A DNA stretch of 21,030 nt from JBGRQB01 sp041725875 (GTDB lineage: Bacteria; Bacteroidota; Ignavibacteria; Ignavibacteriales; Melioribacteraceae): assembly GCA_041725875.1 (NCBI GenBank), contig JBGRQB010000063.1, positions 1-21,030 of the forward strand. Direction: 5' to 3'. The notes beneath the pieces are model-generated. The model ran no database searches, was not told the DNA's origin, and saw only the letters and a program-made list of their open reading frames with translations. Positions 13,863 through 21,030 of this stretch are shown piece after piece. Each line of letters opens with the position of its first letter. The first letter of the stretch is position 1. The position numbers were made by a program, and so were the translations under genes.

Positions 13863-16256
13863 ATGAATAACAAAAAATTCCTTTTTATTTCCTTAACACT
13901 GCTTTTTCTGGGATTAATTCTTTCAGTCGGCTTATACGAAAAAACAAACCCTCTTGCGGGAATCAAACTGGAAGTCGGTAAAAACAGAATTTCCGAGAAA
14001 ACCGAAGAGTTTCTCAGAGACAGGAATATTTACGCAATAGATGATGAATTTATAATAAATTTTCGTGAAAACACAAAATTACTCGACAATCTTCAGCTTA
14101 AACACGGAATAGAAAAAGCCGGAGAAATTTGCAGAGAAAATCTGCCTATTTTTTACTGGAAGATTTTTTACAGGCCCTATGAACCGGGAATGCCCAAGCA
14201 GAGTATTGAAATTTCGTATGATACAAAGGGAAGACTCTTAAATTTTTACCGAACTCTTACAGATTCTGTTGAAGCGGAAAATCTCAGTTTTGATGAAATA
14301 AAAGAGGAGGCTGACAGTCTAGTAAGCCGCTCAGTATTTTCCGGAGCTGTGTTCAGCAGAGTGAAAATCAATAACGCAGATTCTTACAGCGCCAATGGCG
14401 GAACATACAGAAAAGATGTTGTTGAAAAAGATGAAATTGAAATTGAATACCTTTATAAAAATGAATTCCTGAACAATGATGTAAAAATTATTGTGGTTTT
14501 CAAAAAAGGAAACCTTGAGCTTTTTGAATCTGACTTACCAATTGGAAATGCACTTAAATCAGATACAGAAATGATGAAAATAAATATCATTCTCAGAGTT
14601 TTAATTGTGTTTGTAACAATTATAATCGGATTGGTAACATTATTCAAAAGAGTGCGTTCAGGTGAAATTGGTTTTATACATGCTTTGTATGTTGGAGCTT
14701 TTGTTGCTCTGATGTCCTCATTTATTCTCTGGGGTTCAAACGGAAACACCGATTTTATGTTTAAAATCATAAATGCTGTTCTCTCTGCAATTCTGGTTGG
14801 CGGAGCAATGTTTGTTACCTGGTCAATAACAGAAACTCTTATCAGAGAGAAATGGACAGACAAACTCAGTAGCTTTGATCTGATGGTTAACGGACATTTT
14901 ACTCATTCGCTTCTTGGCAAAAATATTCTTTTAGGTATTTCTGCCGGATTTTTCTTTACCGGAATTCAGGCTCTGGTAAGTTATGTGATGCTGATGTTTG
15001 GTAATTTTTCAATGACAAATAATCTTTTTGATCTGACATATTTTTCTTCCGATTTTCCTTTGTTAAAACTGACCTCAAGTTCGTTGCTGCTTTCTGCCGG
15101 ACTCGCAGTTCCTTTTGTCGGATTAATACCATCTCTGTTGGCAAAAAAAATAAATTCAGAAGTTGGAATTGTAGTAGTCTCAGCCTGTATTTTCGGAGCT
15201 TTCCGATTTGGCGTTGAGGCAAATGTAATTACAAGCATCATTATGTTTGTTGTAGTTTCATTGCTTTTTCTCTTCCTGTTTTTGAAATCTGATTTAATGA
15301 CAATTGTAATTGCTTTGTTTGTAAATCTGATGCTTTATAATGTTGTAGCCTTTTACAATATGGGAAGTTTCGGATTCTTAAATGGCGGACTCATTTTCGC
15401 TTTTGTTACATTTTTATTTTTGGTGTTTTCAATCACCACACTTTTTTCAAAAGACAAAATTAAGAACCCGCTTATCTTTGCACCTCATTATGCCAGATCA
15501 ATTTCGGAAAGGGAAAGACTGATTGAGGAAATCAATTCCGCACGTGATGTGCAAAATTCTTTTCTTCCAAAAAAAATGCCTGAGTTTGACGGGCTGGATA
15601 TTTCTGCAATATGTAAGCCTGCAATTGAAGTCGGTGGCGATTACTACGATTTCCACGAAATTTCAGAATCGGAATTTAGTTTTGTAATAGGCGATGTTTC
15701 AGGCAAGGGAACAAAAGCAGCGTTTATTATGACGATTGTAAAAGGTTTTATAAAAACCTTGTTTAAAGTTTATAAAGAACCAAAAGAAATTTTGATAAAT
15801 CTCAATAAATTGTTTATTGAAAATGTCCCCAAAGGTAACTTTGTTACAGTAGCTCTTGGAAAAATAAATGTAGTTGAAAAAACTCTTACTTTCTGCAGCG
15901 CCGGACACAATCCGATTATTTTAAGAAAGCAAAATGGTGAAATAATTGAGTTAAATCCAAATGGTATGGCTATTGGTTTAACGCGCGAATCGATTTTTGA
16001 ATCAACATTGCAAGAACAGAAAATCAACTACGAACCAGGAGATTTGCTGGTAACATATACCGATGGATTTACTGAAACAAAAAATCGTAAAAAAGAAGAA
16101 TTTGGAGTAGAAAAGTTTACTCATATTGTTCAGATTTTTGCCGGCTGTAATTCGGAAGAATTATTAAATCTTTTGATAAAACATACCAACAGATTTCGTG
16201 GTTATGCCAAACAGCACGATGATATGACAATTATAATAATTAATTTTGATCACTAA
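13863..16256 (+). CDS. multi-spanning membrane SpoIIE/RsbU-type Ser/Thr phosphatase
   Basis: A 797-residue membrane protein with three parts. Residues 1-240: one N-terminal membrane helix (6-24) and an extracytoplasmic domain of about 210 residues. Residues 241-528: about nine membrane helices. Residues 550-797: a cytoplasmic PP2C-like SpoIIE phosphatase, joined through a short coiled-coil linker ERERLIEEINSARDVQNSFLP. The catalytic metal-binding residues are all there: GGDYYD (D593), GDVSGKG (D611), AGHNP (680-684), YTDGFTE (D734) and HDDMT (786-787). Such enzymes usually dephosphorylate anti-sigma-factor antagonists in partner-switching pathways, with the membrane part as sensor. The membrane block carries W-x3-L-x-S-x3-L (331-341), G-K-N-I-L-L-G (352-358) and a CPBP-like segment without its catalytic residues. 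Its TAA overlaps the next ATG by one base, so the genes are coupled. Confidence 0.92.
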   Translation: MNNKKFLFISLTLLFLGLILSVGLYEKTNPLAGIKLEVGKNRISEKTEEFLRDRNIYAIDDEFIINFRENTKLLDNLQLKHGIEKAGEICRENLPIFYWKIFYRPYEPGMPKQSIEISYDTKGRLLNFYRTLTDSVEAENLSFDEIKEEADSLVSRSVFSGAVFSRVKINNADSYSANGGTYRKDVVEKDEIEIEYLYKNEFLNNDVKIIVVFKKGNLELFESDLPIGNALKSDTEMMKINIILRVLIVFVTIIIGLVTLFKRVRSGEIGFIHALYVGAFVALMSSFILWGSNGNTDFMFKIINAVLSAILVGGAMFVTWSITETLIREKWTDKLSSFDLMVNGHFTHSLLGKNILLGISAGFFFTGIQALVSYVMLMFGNFSMTNNLFDLTYFSSDFPLLKLTSSSLLLSAGLAVPFVGLIPSLLAKKINSEVGIVVVSACIFGAFRFGVEANVITSIIMFVVVSLLFLFLFLKSDLMTIVIALFVNLMLYNVVAFYNMGSFGFLNGGLIFAFVTFLFLVFSITTLFSKDKIKNPLIFAPHYARSISERERLIEEINSARDVQNSFLPKKMPEFDGLDISAICKPAIEVGGDYYDFHEISESEFSFVIGDVSGKGTKAAFIMTIVKGFIKTLFKVYKEPKEILINLNKLFIENVPKGNFVTVALGKINVVEKTLTFCSAGHNPIILRKQNGEIIELNPNGMAIGLTRESIFESTLQEQKINYEPGDLLVTYTDGFTETKNRKKEEFGVEKFTHIVQIFAGCNSEELLNLLIKHTNRFRGYAKQHDDMTIIIINFDH

Positions 16257-17092
16257 TGAATTATCCTGTTTCAAATACAATAAAGAAAAGAAAATCTGTA
16301 AGAACCTATTCAGATGAAGTGATTCCGGATCAAATTATTCAAAATATTATTAATTTCTTTTCTGCTAATTGTCAGGGACCTTGCGGAACAAAACTTAGAT
16401 ACCAGATTGTTGATCTTGATACTTCCAAAACAAAACTAGGTACTTATGGTTTTATTTCAGGAGCAAAAAAGTATTTACTTTTTTATGCCGAGAAAGAAAA
16501 TTTTAACTGGCTCGACATTGGTTATGTAATTGAAAATGTAATTCTTTATTGTGCGCATCTTGGTATTGGTACTTGCTGGCTTGGCGGTACATTTAACAGA
16601 TCTAATCTCACAAAAAATATTCTTGATGAAAACAAATATTTCATCCCTGCCATTACACCTGTCGGATTTGCAAGAAAAAGAAAAACACTTCGAGAAAAAG
16701 TGATAAGAGGATTTGCAAAAGCTGAAAACAGAATTCCGACAGACAAAATTTTAGTCAACACTCCAAAAGAAAAACTGGCTGACTCAAAAGTATTAAATCA
16801 GTTAATACAAATGGTTCGTCTGGCACCCTCAGCCTCAAATAAACAACCCTGGCGCATTGAAATTGAGAATAATATTTTTCACTTTTATATGCAGCGTACA
16901 AAAGGCTACAGTAAAATTGTACCAGGAATTGACTTACAAAAAATTGATATGGGAATAGCTTTATGTCATTTTTGTAAAACTCTAAAAGAATTGAATATCC
17001 CGATGATCAAAAAGTTTGATGCTGTTAAAAATATTGAGGGACTTGAATATCAAAAAAGTCTTGAGATCGATTTATCAGAATTAGAAAGATAA
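16256..17092 (+). CDS. nitroreductase-family protein (TM1586 type)
   Basis: A 278-residue protein of the nitroreductase-fold family, similar to the putative TM1586-type nitroreductases (two nitroreductase-like halves in one chain). The first half begins with the family signature IKKRKSVRTYSDE (9-21), whose Arg residues usually contact FMN phosphate, and contains NWLDIGYVIENVILYCAHLGIGTCWLGG, shown in part: GTCWLGG is at about 103-109. The second half starts with a repeat of the pattern, MVRLAPSASNKQPWRIE, where SASNKQPW is the typical FMN-binding segment. It is likely a cytoplasmic FMN oxidoreductase; the substrate is unknown. It starts inside the stop codon of the phosphatase gene (TAATG) and the radical SAM gene follows after 2 nt, so the three are one operon. 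Confidence 0.85.
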   Translation: MNYPVSNTIKKRKSVRTYSDEVIPDQIIQNIINFFSANCQGPCGTKLRYQIVDLDTSKTKLGTYGFISGAKKYLLFYAEKENFNWLDIGYVIENVILYCAHLGIGTCWLGGTFNRSNLTKNILDENKYFIPAITPVGFARKRKTLREKVIRGFAKAENRIPTDKILVNTPKEKLADSKVLNQLIQMVRLAPSASNKQPWRIEIENNIFHFYMQRTKGYSKIVPGIDLQKIDMGIALCHFCKTLKELNIPMIKKFDAVKNIEGLEYQKSLEIDLSELER

Positions 17093-17094
17093 AA

Positions 17095-18003
17095 ATGTGT
17101 TACAAAAAATTTAATTTTGAATTTGAAAAACATCACAAACGAATACAGAAAATTGCAATAAACGCCGGCTTTGATTGCCCTAACAGAACAGGAGAAAAAG
17201 GTTTTGGCGGATGTTCATTTTGCAACAATAACGCATTCATTCCTTTTTATTCTTCAACTGAAAAAGAGATAGAAAATCAAATTGAAAAGGGAATAAGCTT
17301 CTTTTCAAAAAAATATAGAACAGATAAATATCTTGCCTATTTTCAGGCTTATACAAACACAAACGCTCCTCTGAATGAACTGAAAAAAATATATGATCCT
17401 TTTATTAATGACGATAGATTTATCGGAATTGTAATTGGAACTCGTCCTGACTGCATAAATGATGAAATTTTAGATTACCTTAAATTCATAAGCAAAACCA
17501 GATACATTAAAATTGAATATGGTGTTGAGACTTTCAACGATAAAGCCCTGGAGTTTTGCAACAGGGGACATACCGCACAGGAATCGTTGGAAGCAATAAA
17601 GAAAACAGCAGATGTTAATCTGCCCGTCGGAGTTCATTTTATTTTAGGATTGCCACTTGACAGCAAAGAGGAAATTATTTCTAATTCAAAAATTATTTCA
17701 AAACATAAAATTGAGAGTATAAAATTACATCAGCTTCAAATTTTGGAAGGAACTGCTTTAGCAAAGAATTATGAGAAAAACAAAATAAAATTATATTCAG
17801 TAGAAGAATATGTAGAATTAGTTGTTGATTTCCTTGAACATCTGAATCCTGAAATAGCAGTTGAAAGATTTATTAATGAAGTTCCTCCAAAATATCTTGT
17901 TGCTCCTAAATGGGGAGGATTAAGAGCAACCGATATAATAAAACTTGTTGAACAACAGTTTCAAAAAAGGAAAACCCGACAGGGAATTTATTTCAATTCC
18001 TGA
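17095..18003 (+). CDS. radical SAM protein, YhcC/YtqA family (TIGR01212 type)
   Basis: A 302-residue radical SAM enzyme. The N-terminus has NAGFDCPNRTGEKGFGGCSFC with Cys28, Cys40 and Cys43, shown in part: DCPNRTG and GGCSFC. This widely spaced C-x11-C-x2-C binding site for the 4Fe-4S cluster is typical of the YhcC/YtqA group, rather than the usual C-x3-C-x2-C. Further landmarks are YFQAYTNT (81-88), GTRPDC (about 117-122), KIEYGVET and GVHFILGLP. In Gram-positive bacteria the YtqA branch has been connected to tRNA wobble-uridine modification (MnmL); I cannot tell whether this copy does the same. It follows the nitroreductase gene by 2 nt. Its last 11 bases overlap the end of the MutS-like gene on the other strand. 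Confidence 0.9.
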   Translation: MCYKKFNFEFEKHHKRIQKIAINAGFDCPNRTGEKGFGGCSFCNNNAFIPFYSSTEKEIENQIEKGISFFSKKYRTDKYLAYFQAYTNTNAPLNELKKIYDPFINDDRFIGIVIGTRPDCINDEILDYLKFISKTRYIKIEYGVETFNDKALEFCNRGHTAQESLEAIKKTADVNLPVGVHFILGLPLDSKEEIISNSKIISKHKIESIKLHQLQILEGTALAKNYEKNKIKLYSVEEYVELVVDFLEHLNPEIAVERFINEVPPKYLVAPKWGGLRATDIIKLVEQQFQKRKTRQGIYFNS

Positions 18004-19612
18004 AATTCTCTGCAAGTCTGTAAGCGTTTGTAACAACCTGTTGAGGGTATCCCGAAAGTTCAAGCAGCTTAATTGCATTTCTTGTCTTACAAGGTCCGTC
18101 TTTAATTTTATAATCAAAATAAAATCTGTTTCCGTCAACACACTCGCTGAAATGTTTCATTTCATATTTTTCACCAAGCAATGTCTGCAATTCAATGTCG
18201 TGAGTTGTTACAAATGTTAAATTAGAGTTACTCAGATATTTAAGGACCGCTGTTGAAGCTGAAATTCTTTCAACTGTGTTGGTTCCCCTATAAATTTCAT
18301 CAATCAAAAAGAGATACTGATTAATCTGATCTTCTTTGTTTAGAAATGCCAGTAACTCATCAACTTCTGCCTGATAATAGCTTTTCCCCTGATCCAGATT
18401 ATCTTCAATTTTGATGGAAGACAAAATTTTCAATCTTGGTATATCAGCTTTTTCAGCCAGCATAAAGCCAACTGTTTGAGCAAGAATAAAATTCACCCCG
18501 ACTGTTTTGATAAAGGTGGTTTTACCAGACATGTTTGATCCTGTAATAAGCAGGGAATGATTTTCCAGATCAATTGAATTTGGAACCGCATTTTCCACAA
18601 GAGGGTGGATCATATTGTCAATTTTGATGTTGTTGTAACTGTTAAATTTGGGTCTGCAACAATTTTGGTGTTGTTCAATATAAGAGGCCACAGAAATTGA
18701 AGAATCAATTTCGCCAAGTGTTTTAAAAAGTTTGTTTAGCTCAAAATTATACTCCTTCAGTAACTCGTTTGCTTTCAGAAATATTCGCAAATCATACAGA
18801 CCAATCATATTCATATACTCATAAACAGCCTGTTCAGCTTCACTCATGGCAGATCTGTCAGTAAGTATATTCCCCATTCTTCTTTTGATTTTTTTACACA
18901 AATTCTCGGAAGATTTAACATAATTAAATAACGGATGATCCGGCAAATTCACCTTCTTTTGAAGATTCAAAGTGATGTTTGCCATTACCGCAAGGTAGTA
19001 ATAAGTTGAAAAATTTCTGTAAATCTTTTTGGTAAAATAGAAATTGATACTGATGTTGATTATAACCAGTCCGATTAACCAAAAGAAAAAATAAGGCTTT
19101 ACAAAAATCAGCAAAGGAATAATAAACGCCGCATATCCCAGAAAATGATAAATAAAAGGACAAGAAATTTTCCTTTCCTCATCATCTTGAAGAATTACAG
19201 GTAAAAAATAACTTTGAGTTGTTTCCAGACTCATCAATTGTAACTGAATTTCTTCTCTGAAGCTCGTATCTTTTCTAAATAACTTTACGAGTTCAAAGAA
19301 AGAGTCATCGCTACAATTTTCATCTTTGTAAGTTTTAAGCTTGTCGAATAAAACCTGCCGACCGGCGGTACTGACAGTTCTGTCAAGTTTTTCAAAAACG
19401 TCCCACATTTTAAGGTCGTTCCAGGTTTTATCATTGATGCTCCGGGTATCGTCTTCCCGGGTATGTTCGTGGTAAATATTTACCAGATCAGGGTCTCGCC
19501 AAATGTTTACATCCTGCGCCCATTTGCTTCTGACTAAAGTCAGCTTTTTCTTTTTCGAAGTGAAGTTCAATGTGTTTCTGAACCATTCGAAAAAAGAATC
19601 TCTTAACTCCAT
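17993..19612 (-). CDS. membrane-anchored MutS-like ATPase
   Basis: A 539-residue protein with a C-terminal MutS-type ATPase but without the N-terminal mismatch-recognition (Phe-x-Glu) and connector domains of MutS, and without a MutS2 Smr domain. The ATPase is complete: Walker A GSNMSGKTTF (358-367), VGFMLAEKADIP (381-392), a signature SYYQAEVDEL (411-420), Walker B FLIDEIYRGTN (435-445) and TTHD (469-472). Before it lies a helical, lever/clamp-like region (about 200-340). Residues 152-192 form two hydrophobic segments (YHFLGYAAFIIPLLIF and FFFWLIGLVIINI), so the protein is probably anchored in the inner membrane with the ATPase in the cytoplasm. This fits the MutS-related family of unknown function seen in Bacteroidota. 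ATG at 19612 has a weak GGA upstream. It lies 23 nt downstream of the TraB-family gene. Confidence 0.88.
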   Translation of the reverse strand: MELRDSFFEWFRNTLNFTSKKKKLTLVRSKWAQDVNIWRDPDLVNIYHEHTREDDTRSINDKTWNDLKMWDVFEKLDRTVSTAGRQVLFDKLKTYKDENCSDDSFFELVKLFRKDTSFREEIQLQLMSLETTQSYFLPVILQDDEERKISCPFIYHFLGYAAFIIPLLIFVKPYFFFWLIGLVIINISINFYFTKKIYRNFSTYYYLAVMANITLNLQKKVNLPDHPLFNYVKSSENLCKKIKRRMGNILTDRSAMSEAEQAVYEYMNMIGLYDLRIFLKANELLKEYNFELNKLFKTLGEIDSSISVASYIEQHQNCCRPKFNSYNNIKIDNMIHPLVENAVPNSIDLENHSLLITGSNMSGKTTFIKTVGVNFILAQTVGFMLAEKADIPRLKILSSIKIEDNLDQGKSYYQAEVDELLAFLNKEDQINQYLFLIDEIYRGTNTVERISASTAVLKYLSNSNLTFVTTHDIELQTLLGEKYEMKHFSECVDGNRFYFDYKIKDGPCKTRNAIKLLELSGYPQQVVTNAYRLAENFRN

Positions 19613-19635
19613 CTTGTTCCGATGTTTAGGTTATC

Positions 19636-20829
19636 TTAAAACAGATTCCTTATAATTTCGTAGGCACCCACGTATGTTCCGAACACACTTCCGAGCCCTG
19701 CTAATATAAATACCAAAAGAATCCTTAACAATTTATTTGTCCACCATTTCGAAACAACTCTTACGTCATCCGAAACAGTTTGAAATTCCTTAACCAGAGG
19801 AGGTTTAAAGTAAACCTGCACAAAAGCTGCTACATAACCGGCTCCTATTACGGGAGTAAGACTCGTAATTGGTGCTGCAATAAATGTTGCTAAAACAGTC
19901 AACGGATGTCCCATTGCTATTAAAGCGCCAATTGCCGAAGGAATTCCGTTGGCAAGCACCCAGAAAAGGGCATTGTCGCCGGCAGCTTCAGTACCTTTTT
20001 GTAATCCGATCCAGACAAGTGAACCAAGTATAATTGCAGGAATTCCCCAGCCGATTATTTTAACCAGAGGAGAAGCCGGCGGAATCACTTCCACTTCTTC
20101 AAGATCAACTTTTTCATCACCGATTAATGTTTCGCATAAACCTTCTACGTGTCCGGCACCAACAACTGCAACAATTTTTTTACCGTCAGAATCTTTTATT
20201 TTCTGTGCCAGATATTTATCACGCTCATCAATTAAAACTCTTTTAAGAACCGGCATTGCTTCGCCAAGCTCTTTCATAAGCTCGTTCAAAGCATCTTTCT
20301 GCTTTATTTCAGCAAGTTTTTCTTCCGAGATTTCTTCAGAATCCATTACACCGCCAAATCCGGAAAAAAGAAATTTAGTTTTCTGCCAGAACGACATTGA
20401 ATTCCAAGCGCGTTTAAGAGTAATTCTGATATCTCTGTCACACAACGAAATAGGATGATTATTTTCTTTTGCCACGTTAACCGCTTCTAAAAGTTCAAGA
20501 CCGGGAGCAACTCCGAGTTTTTCTCCCATTTTTTTCTGGTAAGAAGCCAGCAAAATATTTATCAAAAGTGTTGCAAGCTGTTTCTCTTTTATAAGTTTTT
20601 TTAGATCAAGACTTTCCCATTTTTTCTGCTCGGAAAGAGCTTTAAATCTTTTTTCATCAAGCTCTACACAAACTGTATCTGGTTTTTCATTTTCAATAAT
20701 TTCTCTTACCAGATCGGCAGATTTTTTAGATATATGTGCTGTTCCGATGATATAAAATTCACGATCACCAAGTTTGATGATTCTTACATCTTCGGAATAC
20801 TTAACTTCTCCGGCGGTACTGTTTTCCAT
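19636..20829 (-). CDS. TraB/PrgY/GumN-family membrane protein
   Basis: A 397-residue protein of the TraB family. The signatures are IIGTAHISKKSADLV (27-41), CVELDEKRF (54-62), CDRDIRITLKRAW (130-142), DERDKYLA (201-208) and VVGAGHVEGL (222-231); the GTAH and GAGH His residues and VELD Glu are those proposed as metal-binding or catalytic in the wider Tiki/TraB/EreA group. After a soluble domain of about 255 residues come about four membrane helices (roughly 257-276, 287-306, 308-335, 367-388). This is the full-length layout found in archaea, bacteria and the eukaryotic TRABD group. Plasmid PrgY/TraB proteins lower pheromone activity; no plasmid genes are here, so the job is unknown. TTG and ATG stand in tandem; AGGG upstream favours ATG at 20829. 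The MutS-like gene follows after 23 nt. Confidence 0.88.
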   Translation of the reverse strand: MENSTAGEVKYSEDVRIIKLGDREFYIIGTAHISKKSADLVREIIENEKPDTVCVELDEKRFKALSEQKKWESLDLKKLIKEKQLATLLINILLASYQKKMGEKLGVAPGLELLEAVNVAKENNHPISLCDRDIRITLKRAWNSMSFWQKTKFLFSGFGGVMDSEEISEEKLAEIKQKDALNELMKELGEAMPVLKRVLIDERDKYLAQKIKDSDGKKIVAVVGAGHVEGLCETLIGDEKVDLEEVEVIPPASPLVKIIGWGIPAIILGSLVWIGLQKGTEAAGDNALFWVLANGIPSAIGALIAMGHPLTVLATFIAAPITSLTPVIGAGYVAAFVQVYFKPPLVKEFQTVSDDVRVVSKWWTNKLLRILLVFILAGLGSVFGTYVGAYEIIRNLF

Positions 20830-21010
20830 CAATTTCCCTTAGTTTAGAATATTTCGAGCCACAATATATTAATTTTTTTCTTTAAACTGGCGATAATTAC
20901 ATATTACAAATTATTACAATTTGTTAAGAACTAATAATATTATTAAATTATAGTTGAGTTTGAACATCTTTTATAAGTTGTTTCATTTTTTCATAAATAG
21001 CTGAGAAATT

Positions 21011-21030
21011 ATGCACTGGGAATATTTAGG
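21011..21030 (+). CDS. possible start of a rightward gene, cut by the window end
   Basis: An ATG at 21011 opens a frame without a stop to the window end (six full codons, M-H-W-E-Y-L). A weak GAG (21003-21005) lies 5 nt upstream. The 180 bases between it and the TraB-family start are very AT-rich (long A/T stretches, no gene), which fits a divergent promoter region. Too short to identify; could be chance. Confidence 0.28.

Noticed and set aside
14453..14863. 136-residue open frame on the minus strand
   Set aside because: It mirrors the membrane helices of the SpoIIE phosphatase gene; no ribosome binding site and no conserved motif.
19949..20458. 169-residue open frame on the plus strand
   Set aside because: It lies wholly antisense to the TraB-family gene, whose motifs are clear, and its translation is rich in Ser/Pro/Ile with no recognisable domain or ribosome binding site.
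1..21030. CRISPR arrays, transposons, prophage or toxin-antitoxin modules
   Set aside because: I saw no regularly spaced repeats, transposase or integrase motifs, att-like duplications or small paired toxin genes; codon use looks even across the window.

Overview
The window is a compact, AT-rich chromosomal segment with 20 supported protein genes, two of them cut by or running into the window edges, plus a possible gene start at the right end. No rRNA, tRNA, CRISPR array, transposase or integrase is visible, and no stretch above 300 bases lacks a gene. Gene content suggests a motile free-living bacterium of the Bacteroidota/Chlorobi/Ignavibacteria (FCB) group. The hints are a Bacteroidota-type small histone-H1-like protein, a DusB with the GCWV active-site variant, a CheZ/CheW pair (Ignavibacteria are often motile), and one or two promoters resembling the FCB consensus TTG-N20-TAnnTTTG. 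This placement is inference from memory of families, not a database result.

Layout. 1-750: end of an alpha/beta hydrolase, a small Hc1/histone-H1-like protein and a strong UUCG-loop terminator. 752-4112: a tight rightward group of CapA-like lipoprotein, MFS drug-type exporter and DusB tRNA-dihydrouridine synthase. 4123-4587: leftward CBS-pair protein, divergent from apt (4719-5243). apt converges on a class V aminotransferase (5300-6766), with a bidirectional terminator between them. 7050-9365: DEAD-box RNA helicase plus a small secreted protein. 9366-11249: leftward unit of a CheZ-like CheY phosphatase followed by an RlmG/RsmC-type rRNA methyltransferase. 11508-11999: rightward cheW, sharing a bidirectional terminator with the leftward smpB-tyrS pair (13720-12032), both of which start at TTG. 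13863-18003: rightward operon of a multi-spanning SpoIIE-type phosphatase, a TM1586-type nitroreductase and a YhcC/YtqA-type radical SAM protein. 17993-20829: leftward TraB-family membrane protein followed by a membrane-tethered MutS-like ATPase that overlaps the radical SAM gene tail to tail. From 20830 the sequence is AT-rich, with a possible rightward start at 21011.

Together the genes cover translation and RNA maintenance (dus, tyrS, smpB, RNA helicase, rRNA methyltransferase, possibly the radical SAM protein), purine salvage (apt), chemotaxis (CheZ-like, CheW) and signalling (SpoIIE phosphatase, CBS protein). I found no clear multi-gene undescribed defence or mobile system. The most interesting items are the CheZ homologue outside Proteobacteria that keeps both the catalytic D-x3-Q and the CheY-binding tail, the SpoIIE phosphatase fused to what looks like a catalytically dead CPBP-type membrane module, the membrane-anchored MutS-like ATPase, and a capA start codon that directly abuts a terminator U-tract.
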